Positions 49,236-59,953 are shown, counted from the first letter of the stretch. The stretch is DNA of 64,000 nucleotides from Pararhizobium sp. A13 (GCF_040126305.1 NZ_CP149510.1:3297001-3361000); one strand, 5' to 3'. A program made the numbers and translations. Notes: a model not told the origin generated them from the letters alone.

Positions 49236-52200
49236 ATGGCGACAAATAAAAGCAACGAGTCGATCGACGACAAGGCATTTCAGGCGTTGGAAGACGCTTT
49301 GAAAATCGACTTTGACGAGCTTAAGTCGGCCCTGAACGACAAGACGTCGGTGGGCGATCCGGAGGGAAAAGTGTCTGAACCAGTGAGCCAGGCACCGGCA
49401 CCCAGCCAGGCAAAGACGACAAAGCCGCAGGATCAGGCAGCCCGCGCGGGACGGGCGACGGAAACGCCAAGAAGTCTCTCTCCCGAACCGGCCCCCAAGG
49501 CGCCCGCCTTCGCGCCTGCCAACGATGATGGCCGCAGAACGCCCGCCGCCATTCTGCGCTCGCTGGACGTCCGCTCCAGCCGCTCGGCGATGCGGATCGC
49601 CGCCGCTGTCTCCGCGCTCTGGGTTATCGGCGGCCTTGGTGTCGCCAACCTGCTCTTTGGTCCGGAAATCTGGCAGATCCGCTCGCTTGCCGACCTGTCG
49701 GCCATGCCGGGCGCCATCGGCGTGGCGATCTTCATCATCCTGCCGGTGATGCTGTTCTTCTCGTTCGCCGTCATGATTACGCGCGCACAGGAACTGCGCA
49801 GCGCCGCCCGGTCGATGGCCGAGGTCGCCCTGCGCCTTGCCGAACCTGAAACGGCAGCGTCCGAGCGCATCATGACGGTCGGCCAGGCCGTTCGCCGCGA
49901 AGTCTCGGCAATGAACGAGGGCATCGAGCGCACGATTGCGCGCGCGACCGAACTCGAAACGCTGGTTCATTCCGAAGTCAACGCGCTCGAGCGCAGCTAC
50001 AGCGACAACGAACTGCGGGTGCGCACGCTGGTCCAGGAACTCGGACTGGAGCGGGAATCCATCGTCGGCCATGCCGAGCGTATCCGTTCGTCGATCGCCG
50101 GCGCCCACACGCAATTGAAGGACGAACTGGCGACTGCCGGCGATGATATCGCCAGCCGTATCGCCACTTCCGGTGAAGCCTTCGCGTCGATGATCGAAAC
50201 CCGCGCCGCAGCCCTGATGGAGCGCTCGAACAGCGCGACGCAGACGATCGACGCCATGCTCTCGACCCGCACCGATGCTTTGGTCTCAGGTCTCACGACC
50301 GCCGGCGTGTCGCTCAGCAACGAGTTCGATACCCGTCTCGAAAATCTCAGCCAGACGCTCAGCAAGCGCGGCCAGCAACTGCTCGGTCAGTTCGAAACGC
50401 GCGCCTCCACGCTCGACGCCAACACAGAGAAGCTGAATGCCGCGCTGAATGAGCGCGCGCGCCAGCTCAACGAGACGCTGATCGCCCGCACGCGCGATCT
50501 GAACGAGAGCCTCAATGTCGGCCAGCAGGCCATCACCGGCGGTCTCGACGATATTCTCAACACGCTGAACGCCACGCTGGACGAAAAGGGCGCGAGCTTC
50601 CGCCAGAGCCTGAAGACCAGTTCCGACGACATGATCATGGATCTCGACCTGCGCTCTGGCTTCTTCGAGGAGAAGCTGCAGACAACGGTCGGACAACTGG
50701 CGACGGCCTTCGATTCCCGCTTCCACGAATTCGCGACCGCCTTCGACAAGCGCGCCGGCATGCTCGATTCCAAGCTGATGGAAAGCCTCGCCCGCATCAA
50801 CCAGTCGGTGACCGGCGGCGCCGAATCCATCGGTGGCATGCTGGACGGTGGTATCGAGCGCTTCGAGTCCGCCCTGTCCGAACAGTCCCTGACGCTCGCG
50901 ACCACGCTCGGCACGACGCAGGACTTCATCGAACACACGATCAGCGGCAAGACCGCCGAGCTCAGCGAAGCGATCGGCAATGCGCACGCCCGAATCGACG
51001 GAGTGCTGTCCGAACGCTCCGGCTCGTTGATGAGCGCGCTCACTGCGGCGCAGGATCGGATCGAATCCGGCTTCGTGCAGCGCGCCGGTTCGCTCGAAAC
51101 TGCGCTCACGGAAAGTCAGCAGCGGCTCGCCGAAACGCTTGATGCCCGCACCAACGCGATCGCCGCCAGCAACCAGCAGCTTGCGGAAAACCTCAACACC
51201 CGGACCAGCGGCTTCATCGACGGCCTGCAGGCAATCCATGGCCGCATCGAGGACACGCTGACCAACCGCGCCGACGAGATCACCAGCTCCATCGCCGCCA
51301 GCCAGTTCCGCCTCGACAACACCCTTTCTGAGCGCACGGTCGAGCTTTCGAGCCTGCTTGCGGCAAGCTCGGAATCCATCGACAGTGCCTTCGAGGGCAC
51401 GGCGGAACGGATCGATACGATCCTCTCGCAGCGCACCGGCGCACTCGCGAACGTGCTGACCTCGTCAACGGCAGCGATCGACAGCGCCTTTGACGGCACG
51501 GCAGAACGGATCGACACGATCCTCTCGCAGCGCACCGGCGCACTCGCGAACGTGCTGACCTCGTCAACGGCAGCGATCGACAGCGCCTTTGACGGCACGG
51601 CAGAACGGATCGACACGATCCTCTCGCAGCGCACTGGCGCGCTCGCAAACGTGCTGACTTCATCAACGGCAGCGATCGACAGCGCCTTTGACGGCACGGC
51701 AGAACGGATCGATGCGATCCTCTCGCAGCGCACCGGCGCGCTCGAAAACGTGCTGACTTCGTCAACGACCGCAATCGACAGCGCCTTTGACGGCACCGCA
51801 GAACGGATCGACACCATCCTGTCACAGCGCACCGGTTCGCTAGCCAACGTTCTCACCTCGTCTGCAGGCGCGATTGAAAGCGCGATCGGCGGCACGACGG
51901 AACGGTTGGAAACGCTGCTGTCCGAACAAAGCCGCACGCTCGGCGACACCCTCGCCAGCCAGACGGCGACGCTCGACACGCTTCTCGCCGAGCGCTCGGC
52001 AGAGATCGCCGGCACGCTGTCCGCCCGCGCGACCGAAATGGTCGACACACTGAGCAACCGCTCGGAAGAAATCGCCGACGGCCTCTCCTATCGCGCCAGC
52101 GCGATCGCAGAAACCATGGCCGACCGGGTCGGCGATATCGAGCAGCAGCTTTCGGGCCGCGTTGCGGCGATCGCCGAAAACCTCAGCGGCCGTGTCAGCG

Positions 52201-55200
52201 AGATCGCCGGCACGATGACCAGCACCTCGGCCGAGATCGCCACGGCCCTGTCTAGCCATGCCTCGGAACTCGCTGCCTCGATGGCAGGCAGGGCATCCGA
52301 TATCGAACAGACGCTGTCCGGACGCGCCGGTCAGCTGGCGACATCGCTTGCCTCCACCCATGATCAGATCCGGACGACGCTGGACGACCGGCTCAACGCG
52401 ATCAACGTTGCCGTCGCCCACGGAACCGAACAGCTTTCCGACGTGCTCAGCGAACAGGCGACCTCCATTGCCACAACGCTCGCCACCAGCGCCAGCATGC
52501 TGGAAATGACGCTGGAAGAGCGTCAGGCGGAACTTGGGGGCGTCATAGACCAGAGTGCCGCGGCGCTCGAACAGCGCATGCTGGCAAGCACCAGCCACGT
52601 GGCAACCCAACTCGGCGAGACCGCCGATCACATCAGCCGCGCCGCCGACACGCTAACGCACCGGATGGACACGTCCCTCTCCGCTATCAACAGCAGCGTC
52701 GACGAAACCGGTGCGCGCATCGAAGGTAGCCTCGGAGCGCTGGAAGGCCGTATTCGCGACAGCGTCGGCGGCGTCAGCGAATTCGTCGACAATGCCGGCC
52801 AGAGGATCGCCGACACGCTGTCCGCCAAGGTCTCCGAATTCGACCAGGTCAGTGACAGGGCTGCGGCACGCATTGCCGACAGCCTTGCCGGACGCGCCGA
52901 CGAAATCGACCGCATCGGCAGCGTCGCTGCGGCCCGCATCGCAGACGCGCTCTCAGACCACACGGCTGAGTTCGACCAAGTCAGCACGGCCGCTGCCGCG
53001 ATGATCGCCGACAGCCTTGCAAGCCGCACCGAAGAAATCGACCGCATCGGCAACAGCGCCGCGGCCCGGATCGCAGAAACATTGAGTGACCGCACGGCGG
53101 AGCTTGATCGGGTGAGCACCGCAGCAGCAACCCGCATTTCCGACAGCCTGGCCGGGCGCGCGGACGAGATCGACCGCATCAGCGGCACGGCCGCGACCCG
53201 CATTGCCGACACGCTCTTCAGCCATACGGCTGAACTCGGCCGCGTCAGCGACGAAGCCGCCGCTCGTATCGAAGCCAGCATCGAGGGCGGTACGGGCCGC
53301 ATCGAAGAGCGGCTCGGAACCATGGACCGTGCCCTGTCGATCGGTCTCGACAATGTCAGCCGGACGATCGAAGGCAAGGCTGCCGGTCTCGTGACGAACC
53401 TGCGCGGCGCCGTCAGCGACGCAGCGCAGGGCATCGATGCTGAAGCCGTGCGCTCTGCAGAACTGCTGGCCAAGGCCGGCGAGGATTTTGCGCAGGCAAT
53501 GGCCGCGCGTCAGTCCGATTTCCAGTCCAGCATAGAGCAGACCGCCGCGACCGCAGCAATGCGCAGCGCCGAACTGGCGCGTTCCGTGGGAGAAGCAACC
53601 GATGGTGCGGCCGCCCGGATCGCCCAGACGCAGTCGCGCGTGGCGGAACAGGCGTCGTCGCTGCAGCAGAGCCTTACCGACGTGGAGAAGGCCCTGGAAG
53701 CGCGCGGCAACACGATCCGCACCACCCTTGACGACGGCACGCGCGAACTCAACTCGATGCTCGCCGGCCGCTCCGCCGAACTGTCGCGCCTGATCGACGA
53801 GAAGGCTCGCCCGGTCATCGATCAGTACGCCGCCACCGGCAAGGAAGCCGCAGACCGCATCAGCGAGGTCGCCCGCGAGAGCGCGGAACGCCTGCGCGCC
53901 GAAAATGCGACGCTGCTCGAGAGCCTGACCGCCCGCACCGGCGAGACGCTGAATGCCATCTCGAGCCGCGCGGAAGAAACCGCCAAGGCGATGAAGATGG
54001 TCGAGAACCGCCTGCAGTCGACGGCCATGGGTCTGATCGATCAATTGGCGGCGAGCAACTCGTCGATCGCAGGCGTCATCGAGCAGGCAAGCGCCAATCT
54101 CGGCGCCATGGACCAACAGCTGGAAGCGACCACGACGCGGTTCTCGGAATCGGCCAATCGCGCTTCCGACATGCTGTCCACCTCGACCCGCCTTCTCGAA
54201 GGCAAGGTCGACAAGCTCGCCAATATCTCCGGCTCGACCCTGTCGCAGATCGGCGGCATCGTCGGGCGCTTCGAAGATCATTCCAAGGTGCTCAGCCAGG
54301 CATCCGACCTTCTGGGCGCAGCGCAGTCCAATCTGGTCAGCACGCTCGAAGAACGGCAGGATGCGCTGCGCACCCTCTCGGTCGGCCTTGTCAGCCGCTC
54401 TGAAGAGATAGAGAAGACCATGCATGCCCTTGAAGGCTTCGTCGATGGCGCCTTCCAGCGCGCCGAAGATCGCTCGGCGCAGATCGCAGGCAACCTGCGC
54501 TCCGGCATCCAGACGTCCTTCAACGATGTCGGGCGTATCCTGACAGACGCCGAACAGCGCGCCGCCTCGGCTGCCGAGGCCATGCGCGATGCGGTGGTCA
54601 AGGCAGGCGACGAAGCCAGCTTGTCGGTCGAATCGGTGTTCGTTCGCGCCGAGGAACGCTCGAACGAAATCGCCAGCAACCTGCGCGCCGGCGTCCAGGC
54701 TTCCTTCGCCGATGTCAGCAAGACGTTGTCGGAAGCCGAAGCCCGCGCAACGTCGGCGAGCGAAGCCATGCGCGCCGCCGTCGCAAAGGCCGGCGAGGAT
54801 GCGGGCCTCTCCGTCGAGGGTGCCTTTGCCCGCGCCGAGGAGCGCTCCAAAGAAGTTGCCTCGCGCCTGCGCGGCAGCGTCGGCGCCTCGCTGTCGGATA
54901 TCGACCGTATGATGACCGAAACCGGCAAGAAGTCGGACGGTGCCGCCCTGCAGATGAGCGAAGCGATCCGCAAGGCCGTCGAAGAAGCCGTCAGCCGCTT
55001 CAGCGGCGCAACCGAAGAAATCCGCCGCTCGGCCAGCGAGATCCGCCGCGAGCTCGACATGACCCGCGAGGAACTGAAGCGCGGCGCCTTCGACCTGCCG
55101 GAAGAAGCCAAGGAAAACGCCTCGGTCATGCGCCGCGCCGTTGCCGAACAGATCAAGGCGCTGCAGGAACTCTCCGACATCATCGGCAAGTCCTCCGGCC

Positions 55201-55904
55201 AGCTTGAGATTGCCCAGCCGGCGCCACGCCAGCAGGCCGTCGCACAACAGCAGCCTGTGGCCGCGGCACCGGTCCGCGCCGTTGCCCAGCAGCCAGCCGT
55301 AGAGCCGCGCCGCCAGGAGCAGGAGCCCCTGCTCCGTGGAAGTCTCGGCCTGGAACAACCGCGCGCCGCCCAGCAGCCGGTCGTTCGGCAGCAGGAGCCG
55401 GTAGCGGTGACACGTCCGCAGTCCGGCGAAGGCAGCGGCTGGATGCGTGACCTGCTGCGCGGTGCATCGCGCGACGAGGAGGCACCGGCGCCCGTCCCTG
55501 CGCAACGCGCAAGCGAGGCACAGCCCGCCGCCCGCGCCGGCGATACCCGCAATCCGCGCCATGTCATGGAATCGCTGAACTCGCTGTCGGTCGACATCGC
55601 CCGCGCCATCGACCACGACGCCTCGGTCGACCTGTGGCGGCGTTACCAGCGCGGCGAGCGCGACGTCTTCACCCGCCGCCTCTACACGCTGAAGGGCCAG
55701 CAGACCTTCGACGAGATCAAGCGCAAATACGATCGCGAGCCGGAGTTCCGCACTGCCGTCGACCGCTACATCGCCGATTTTGAAAAACTGCTCGGCGACG
55801 TCGCTCGCAACGACAGCGACAAGGTAATGACGCAGAGCTACCTGACGTCCGATACCGGCAAGGTCTACACGATGCTGGCGCACGCGGCCGGGCGGTTCAG
55901 CTAA
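49236..55904 (+). CDS. Growth pole ring (GPR/RgsE-like) giant polar protein
   Basis: A 2222-residue protein. Residues 1-118 are polar and Pro/Ala-rich. Two transmembrane helices follow (about 119-141 and 158-182), then some 1800 residues of amphipathic helical repeats with apolipoprotein-like periodicity, full of Ala, Ser, Glu, Thr and Arg. A disordered Gln/Pro/Ala stretch is followed by a distinct C-terminal domain of about 115 residues (RHVMESLNSLSVDIARAIDH to VYTMLAHAAGRFS). Size and layout match Agrobacterium GPR and Sinorhizobium RgsE, which form a ring at the growing pole and guide polar peptidoglycan growth; databases often call it kinesin-like. GAGG precedes the chosen ATG. A terminator follows. 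Confidence 0.88.
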   Translation: MATNKSNESIDDKAFQALEDALKIDFDELKSALNDKTSVGDPEGKVSEPVSQAPAPSQAKTTKPQDQAARAGRATETPRSLSPEPAPKAPAFAPANDDGRRTPAAILRSLDVRSSRSAMRIAAAVSALWVIGGLGVANLLFGPEIWQIRSLADLSAMPGAIGVAIFIILPVMLFFSFAVMITRAQELRSAARSMAEVALRLAEPETAASERIMTVGQAVRREVSAMNEGIERTIARATELETLVHSEVNALERSYSDNELRVRTLVQELGLERESIVGHAERIRSSIAGAHTQLKDELATAGDDIASRIATSGEAFASMIETRAAALMERSNSATQTIDAMLSTRTDALVSGLTTAGVSLSNEFDTRLENLSQTLSKRGQQLLGQFETRASTLDANTEKLNAALNERARQLNETLIARTRDLNESLNVGQQAITGGLDDILNTLNATLDEKGASFRQSLKTSSDDMIMDLDLRSGFFEEKLQTTVGQLATAFDSRFHEFATAFDKRAGMLDSKLMESLARINQSVTGGAESIGGMLDGGIERFESALSEQSLTLATTLGTTQDFIEHTISGKTAELSEAIGNAHARIDGVLSERSGSLMSALTAAQDRIESGFVQRAGSLETALTESQQRLAETLDARTNAIAASNQQLAENLNTRTSGFIDGLQAIHGRIEDTLTNRADEITSSIAASQFRLDNTLSERTVELSSLLAASSESIDSAFEGTAERIDTILSQRTGALANVLTSSTAAIDSAFDGTAERIDTILSQRTGALANVLTSSTAAIDSAFDGTAERIDTILSQRTGALANVLTSSTAAIDSAFDGTAERIDAILSQRTGALENVLTSSTTAIDSAFDGTAERIDTILSQRTGSLANVLTSSAGAIESAIGGTTERLETLLSEQSRTLGDTLASQTATLDTLLAERSAEIAGTLSARATEMVDTLSNRSEEIADGLSYRASAIAETMADRVGDIEQQLSGRVAAIAENLSGRVSEIAGTMTSTSAEIATALSSHASELAASMAGRASDIEQTLSGRAGQLATSLASTHDQIRTTLDDRLNAINVAVAHGTEQLSDVLSEQATSIATTLATSASMLEMTLEERQAELGGVIDQSAAALEQRMLASTSHVATQLGETADHISRAADTLTHRMDTSLSAINSSVDETGARIEGSLGALEGRIRDSVGGVSEFVDNAGQRIADTLSAKVSEFDQVSDRAAARIADSLAGRADEIDRIGSVAAARIADALSDHTAEFDQVSTAAAAMIADSLASRTEEIDRIGNSAAARIAETLSDRTAELDRVSTAAATRISDSLAGRADEIDRISGTAATRIADTLFSHTAELGRVSDEAAARIEASIEGGTGRIEERLGTMDRALSIGLDNVSRTIEGKAAGLVTNLRGAVSDAAQGIDAEAVRSAELLAKAGEDFAQAMAARQSDFQSSIEQTAATAAMRSAELARSVGEATDGAAARIAQTQSRVAEQASSLQQSLTDVEKALEARGNTIRTTLDDGTRELNSMLAGRSAELSRLIDEKARPVIDQYAATGKEAADRISEVARESAERLRAENATLLESLTARTGETLNAISSRAEETAKAMKMVENRLQSTAMGLIDQLAASNSSIAGVIEQASANLGAMDQQLEATTTRFSESANRASDMLSTSTRLLEGKVDKLANISGSTLSQIGGIVGRFEDHSKVLSQASDLLGAAQSNLVSTLEERQDALRTLSVGLVSRSEEIEKTMHALEGFVDGAFQRAEDRSAQIAGNLRSGIQTSFNDVGRILTDAEQRAASAAEAMRDAVVKAGDEASLSVESVFVRAEERSNEIASNLRAGVQASFADVSKTLSEAEARATSASEAMRAAVAKAGEDAGLSVEGAFARAEERSKEVASRLRGSVGASLSDIDRMMTETGKKSDGAALQMSEAIRKAVEEAVSRFSGATEEIRRSASEIRRELDMTREELKRGAFDLPEEAKENASVMRRAVAEQIKALQELSDIIGKSSGQLEIAQPAPRQQAVAQQQPVAAAPVRAVAQQPAVEPRRQEQEPLLRGSLGLEQPRAAQQPVVRQQEPVAVTRPQSGEGSGWMRDLLRGASRDEEAPAPVPAQRASEAQPAARAGDTRNPRHVMESLNSLSVDIARAIDHDASVDLWRRYQRGERDVFTRRLYTLKGQQTFDEIKRKYDREPEFRTAVDRYIADFEKLLGDVARNDSDKVMTQSYLTSDTGKVYTMLAHAAGRFS
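51396..51989 (+). repeat. Tandem 99-bp in-frame repeats in the pole ring gene
   Basis: Repeat starts fall at 51396, 51495, 51594, 51693 and 51792, with a diverged sixth at 51891, so the period is exactly 99 bp (33 residues). Each unit reads roughly GTAERIDTILSQRTGALANV plus LTSSTAAIDSAFD. The first four to five are nearly identical at DNA level, which indicates recent expansion or homogenisation. They cover residues about 721-918. Confidence 0.95.
54453..54968 (+). repeat. Three 186-bp (62-residue) repeats near the pole ring C-terminus
   Basis: Units start at 54453, 54639 and 54825 with F-x-R-A-E-[DE]-R-S at the head of each (FQRAEDRS, FVRAEERS, FARAEERS). They are more diverged than the 99-bp set, so older. 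The last is incomplete. Confidence 0.85.
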
Positions 55905-55930
55905 CCCCCAATTCCGGTTTCCATGTCTAG

Positions 55931-55967
55931 AATGGCCCCATCCGCAAGGTGGGGCCATTTTCATTTT
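55931..55967 (+). terminator. Rho-independent terminator after the pole ring gene
   Basis: AATGGCCCCA pairs with TGGGGCCATT and is followed by TTCATTTT. Confidence 0.87.
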
Positions 55968-56368
55968 GGGTATTCGCGGGCGTTTTGACGTTAAATAGAA
56001 ATGCACTGTGCGGCTACTTCGCGCGCCTCGCAGGATGGGTTTGATCGCGAACAGCCGCTCAATGAAAGGGGACGCATGCAGGAATCACCAGCCAGAAGGC
56101 TCGTTGGAAACGATCAGAAGTCACGCCTCAGCGTCTATCGGCGGCATAACGGTTTCACTATGTCGAGGAGGAAATATCCGCGTGAGGCGATGCGTCCTAG
56201 TCTGGGTGGAGGCCAGTAGTTCAGGGATATTTGCGAGTAGCCGGGAAGCAGTCCTGGAGGCCCATGCCGCCATTTCTTTGCACCCCACTGATGACGATAT
56301 GGCGCGGGCTGGCGGCTTCATACAGGCCGATTCGCGGCCCTTTTGGACAACGGAATAATCGTCATGGA

Positions 56369-56675
56369 ATGGCTTTACGCACCGAATTTGAAGGTCGAGA
56401 CGCGATTGTCGCCCAGCTGCAGACAGCAATGGTCAAGCGTATAGATCGAAACGGCAGTCTGCGGTTTCGCGTCGAGGGAGGCCCGCCTGCCCTCGCGGCT
56501 CAAAGCATCGCTATCGAAGGGTTTATCTCGATGATGTTGGAGGACATGGACCACTTTGTGCATCCGTTGATCCACGGACGACAGGCTGCATGAACTGGAG
56601 ATTTACAAGGAAGACGGCAACCCAATTCTCATCGATCCGCACGAGATCGATATTTCGAAGATACATTGTTACTGA
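56369..56675 (+). pseudogene. Decayed small gene with a frameshift
   Basis: The first part (MALRTEFEGRDAIVAQLQTA to AIEGFISMMLEDMD) looks like a real protein: RVEGGPPALAAQSIAIEGF has normal composition. After about 56555 another frame takes over as LHELEIYKEDGNPILIDPHE and ends at a TGA at 56673. A frame change between them is required, so the gene appears broken. Family unknown. The rest of 55968-56748 shows no convincing gene. Confidence 0.5.
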
Positions 56676-56748
56676 AGCAGCGGAACCAGTCCCGGCGGGA
56701 GGCGCAAATATCGTATCTGTGAGGCAACGCTTGCGGAACACCAGACAC

Positions 56749-56776
56749 AAAAAAGGCGGCCACCCGGGCCGCCTTT
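56749..56776 (-). terminator. Rho-independent terminator after petC
   Basis: Minus-strand AAAGGCGGCC pairs with GGCCGCCTTT, followed by a run of Ts. It ends the petABC operon. Confidence 0.9.
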
Positions 56777-56797
56777 GTCGTTCGAAGCCTAAAAGCC

Positions 56798-57691
56798 TCA
56801 GTGTTCCTTGTTCGCGTAGACCGACTTCTTCGTCAGGTAGATCAGGCCGGTAAAGATCAGCAGGAAGACCATGACCATGAAGCCGGTGCGCTTGCGATCT
56901 TCAAGATGCGGTTCGGCGGCCCACATCAGGAAGGACGCGACATCGCGCGAATACTGCTCGACCGTCTGCGGCGAACCGTCGTCATAGGTGACCTGGTCGT
57001 CGGAAATCGGCTTTGCCATCGCAAGTGCCGCAGCACTGCCGAAGTACGGGTTGTAATGCGTGCCTTCGGCGACTTCCGTGCCAGCCGGCGGTTCCTGATA
57101 GCCGTTCAGGAGCGCGTGGATGTAATCCGGTCCGCCTTCCTGGTACTGCGTGAACATGTCGAAGACGAAGGTTGGGAAGCCGCGCTCAACGCCGCGAGCC
57201 TTGGCGATCAACGAGAAATCCGGAGGAGCAGCGCCGTTGTTGGCAGCAGCGGCTGCTTCAACGTTCGGATAAGGCGACGGGAAATGATCAGAAGGCAGGG
57301 CCTTGCGGGTGAACATCTCGCCATCGGCATTCGGGCCGTCCTGGACTTCGTAGTTCGCTGCGAAGGTCTTCACCTGCGCTTCGGAATAGCCGAGGCCCTC
57401 CAGCGTGCGGAAAGCGACGAGGTTCATCGAGTGGCAGGCGGAACAGACTTCGGTGTAAACCTTCAGGCCGCGCTGCAACTGACCCTTGTCGTAGTGGCCG
57501 AACGGGCCGGAGAAGGTCCATTCTTCCTGTTCCGGCTTGTGGATCGGGAAGTGCGGCGTGCCGCCTGCATGTTCCTCCTCGGCGGCACCGCCTTCGGCTT
57601 TGTGTTCGCCGGCTTCCTGGGCGAACACAATACCGGCGCCAAGGCCTGCGACGACTGCGAGCGAAAGAATGCCTGTAACAAGCTTTTTCAT
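56798..57691 (-). CDS. petC: Cytochrome c1 of the bc1 complex
   Basis: A 297-residue periplasm-facing haem protein. It has a signal sequence (KKLVTGILSLAVVAGLGAGI), the haem site VCSACHSMNLVAFR, the distal-Met region and a C-terminal membrane anchor (RTGFMVMVFLLIFTGLIYLT). The ATG used has AGGAA nine bases upstream; another in-frame ATG overlaps the petB stop by one base. It is the last gene of petABC. Confidence 0.96.
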   Translation of the reverse strand: MKKLVTGILSLAVVAGLGAGIVFAQEAGEHKAEGGAAEEEHAGGTPHFPIHKPEQEEWTFSGPFGHYDKGQLQRGLKVYTEVCSACHSMNLVAFRTLEGLGYSEAQVKTFAANYEVQDGPNADGEMFTRKALPSDHFPSPYPNVEAAAAANNGAAPPDFSLIAKARGVERGFPTFVFDMFTQYQEGGPDYIHALLNGYQEPPAGTEVAEGTHYNPYFGSAAALAMAKPISDDQVTYDDGSPQTVEQYSRDVASFLMWAAEPHLEDRKRTGFMVMVFLLIFTGLIYLTKKSVYANKEH

Positions 57692-57720
57692 TGTTGTGGG
57701 TTCCTTAATCTTCGCAGACA

Positions 57721-58992
57721 TCACGCGGCAACGGGCTTCTTCGCAGCCTGCTTTTCCAGTACCGCTTCGGTGATGGAATTCGGGATGCGCTTCGGCGTTT
57801 CGATCAGTCCGAGAACCGGCATGACGACGAGGAAGAAGCCGAAGTAGTAGAGAGTGCCGAGCTGCGACATCACCACGTAAAGGCCTTCCGCCGGGCGCGA
57901 GCCCAGCCAACCGAGCATGATGGCGTTGATCACGAAGAGCCAGAAGAACAGCTTGTACCACGGACGGTAGACGGCCGAGCGCACCTTCGAGGTATCGAGC
58001 CAAGGCAGGAAGAACAGGACGATGATCGCGCCGAACATCACCAGAACGCCGCCGAGCTTCGAGTCGATCGGGCCGACATTGAAGGTGATCGCGCGCAGCA
58101 TCGCGTAGAACGGCAGGTAGTACCATTCCGGAACGATGTGGGCCGGGGTCTTCAGGGCGTTGGCCGGAATGTAGTTGTCCGGATGGCCGAGGAAGTTCGG
58201 CATGTAAAAGACGAACCAGGCGTAGACCAGCAGGAACACCGATACACCGAGCGCATCCTTGAGGGTCGCGTAAGGCGTAAAGGCTACCGTGTCCGTCTTG
58301 GTCTTGACTTCGACGCCGGTCGGGTTGGTCTGGCCGACGACATGCAGTGCCCAGATGTGCAGGACGACGACGCCGGCGATCATGAAGGGCAGGAGGTAGT
58401 GCAGCGAGAAGAAGCGATTGAGCGTCGGTTGATCGACGGCGAAACCGCCGAGCAGGAACTGCTGGATCCACTCGCCCACCAAGGGGAAGGCGGAGAAGAA
58501 GCCGGTGATAACCGTGGCTCCCCAGAAGGACATCTGCCCCCAGGGCAGAACATAGCCCATGAAGCCGGTTGCCATCATCAGCAGGTAGATGACGACGCCG
58601 AGAATCCAGAGGATTTCACGCGGCGCCTTGTAGGAGCCGTAGTAGAGACCACGGCCGATGTGCAGATAAACGGCGATGAAGAAGAACGACGCGCCGTTGG
58701 CATGCATGTAGCGCAGCAGCCAGCCATGGTTGACGTCGCGCATGATCTTTTCGACGGAGTTGAAGGCAACCGTCGTCTCAGCCGCATAATGCATGGCGAG
58801 AACGACGCCGGTCAGGATCTGCACGATCAGCATCACCGACAACATGGCGCCGAAGGTGTAAGCATAGTTCAGGTTGCGCGGAACCGGATAGGAAATGAAG
58901 CTGTCATGCACGAGCCGCGGCAGCGGCAGGCGCGAATCGACCCACTTCTCGATCCCGGTCGTCGGCATATAGGTTGAATGATCACCACTCAT
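57721..58992 (-). CDS. petB: Cytochrome b of the bc1 complex
   Basis: A 423-residue membrane protein with the quinone sites of complex III. The haem-binding helices show [20 protein letters not shown] and [20 protein letters not shown] in the first pair and [20 protein letters not shown] in the second. The Qo-site PEWY motif is in [25 protein letters not shown] precedes the ATG. It follows petA after 14 bases. Confidence 0.97.
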   Translation of the reverse strand: MSGDHSTYMPTTGIEKWVDSRLPLPRLVHDSFISYPVPRNLNYAYTFGAMLSVMLIVQILTGVVLAMHYAAETTVAFNSVEKIMRDVNHGWLLRYMHANGASFFFIAVYLHIGRGLYYGSYKAPREILWILGVVIYLLMMATGFMGYVLPWGQMSFWGATVITGFFSAFPLVGEWIQQFLLGGFAVDQPTLNRFFSLHYLLPFMIAGVVVLHIWALHVVGQTNPTGVEVKTKTDTVAFTPYATLKDALGVSVFLLVYAWFVFYMPNFLGHPDNYIPANALKTPAHIVPEWYYLPFYAMLRAITFNVGPIDSKLGGVLVMFGAIIVLFFLPWLDTSKVRSAVYRPWYKLFFWLFVINAIMLGWLGSRPAEGLYVVMSQLGTLYYFGFFLVVMPVLGLIETPKRIPNSITEAVLEKQAAKKPVAA

Positions 58993-59006
58993 AATCAGTA
59001 TTCCCC

Positions 59007-59585
59007 TCAACCGATCTTGATGACTGTGTCGGAAGTGAATGCAAAAGTCGGGACGGCGAGGTTCATCGGCGCCGGCCCCTTACGGATACGACCGGCCGTA
59101 TCGTAGTGCGAGCCGTGGCACGGACAGAACCAACCACCGAAATCGCCTGCCTGGCCGAGCGGAACGCACCCGAGATGCGTGCACGAGCCGATCATGACGA
59201 TCCAGTTTTCCTTGTCCTTGCCGGCAGAGCGATCGAGATCGGTCGCTTCAGCATCGGCCGGAAGGTTGGCATTGCGCGCAACCGGATCCTTCAGGTCGGC
59301 AAGCGCAACAGCTTTCGCCTCTTCGACTTCCTTGTCGGTGCGGTTGCGGATGAACACCGGCTTGCCACGCCATTTCGCTGTCAGCGACATGCCGGGCTGC
59401 AGGCTCGATACATCCACCTCGATCGAAGCGAGCGCCAGCGTCGAAGCGTCCGGCCGCATCTGGTCGATGAACGGCCAGGCGACCGCACCCGCGCCTACGA
59501 CGCCCGCCATGCCGGTCGCCAGATATAGGAAGTCGCGGCGAGTGGGCTCGCCCAGGGTTTCGCTTGATGTCTCGTGTTCGCTCAC
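59007..59585 (-). CDS. petA: Rieske iron-sulfur subunit of the bc1 complex
   Basis: A 192-residue protein. A twin-arginine signal anchor ([20 protein letters not shown]) precedes the Rieske domain, whose [2Fe-2S] ligands are in [11 protein letters not shown] and [13 protein letters not shown]. It is the first gene of petABC. Confidence 0.97.
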   Translation of the reverse strand: MSEHETSSETLGEPTRRDFLYLATGMAGVVGAGAVAWPFIDQMRPDASTLALASIEVDVSSLQPGMSLTAKWRGKPVFIRNRTDKEVEEAKAVALADLKDPVARNANLPADAEATDLDRSAGKDKENWIVMIGSCTHLGCVPLGQAGDFGGWFCPCHGSHYDTAGRIRKGPAPMNLAVPTFAFTSDTVIKIG

Positions 59586-59953
59586 GGCTAAACCATCCTC
59601 TCACGCAATGTTTGCGGAAACCGCACTGTCCCCGGCGTCGACCCGCTCCGTGCTGACACTTGAGCGAAAGAACAGCGCCAAATCAATAAGCCGATGCACG
59701 ATTCGAAGAAAACTTTCGCCCTTCCGCCTCATGCATCAAAACCGGGCGAATCCCGCGCGTTTAATAAACGGCAGATTCCCCGGCAATCCGGCGCGTTCTA
59801 TGCTTGATCGCAAGGGATGTCTAGCCTTGAGGACGGGAGGTGGGCCACAATGTCGCGGGAAAACCGAAGCCAATGTTCGCAAACCGCTTTTCGCGGTCTG
59901 GCCTCGTCAAAACACGGCTTTCCCAAGCTTGCGGGCGCCGGTTTTCGACACCG
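59586..59953. other. Intergenic region between petA and the ABC exporter
   Basis: 368 bases containing the petABC promoter region at its left and the 3' side of the ABC exporter transcript at its right. No protein gene, RNA gene or clear terminator is seen. Confidence 0.5.

Noticed and set aside
51396..51989. Tandem repeats considered as a CRISPR array
   Set aside because: Units are contiguous, in frame, have no unique spacers and encode helical protein repeats.
52953..56006. 1017-codon minus-strand open frame opposite the pole ring gene
   Set aside because: It mirrors the repeats of the real gene and has no recognisable motif; this is a codon-bias artefact.
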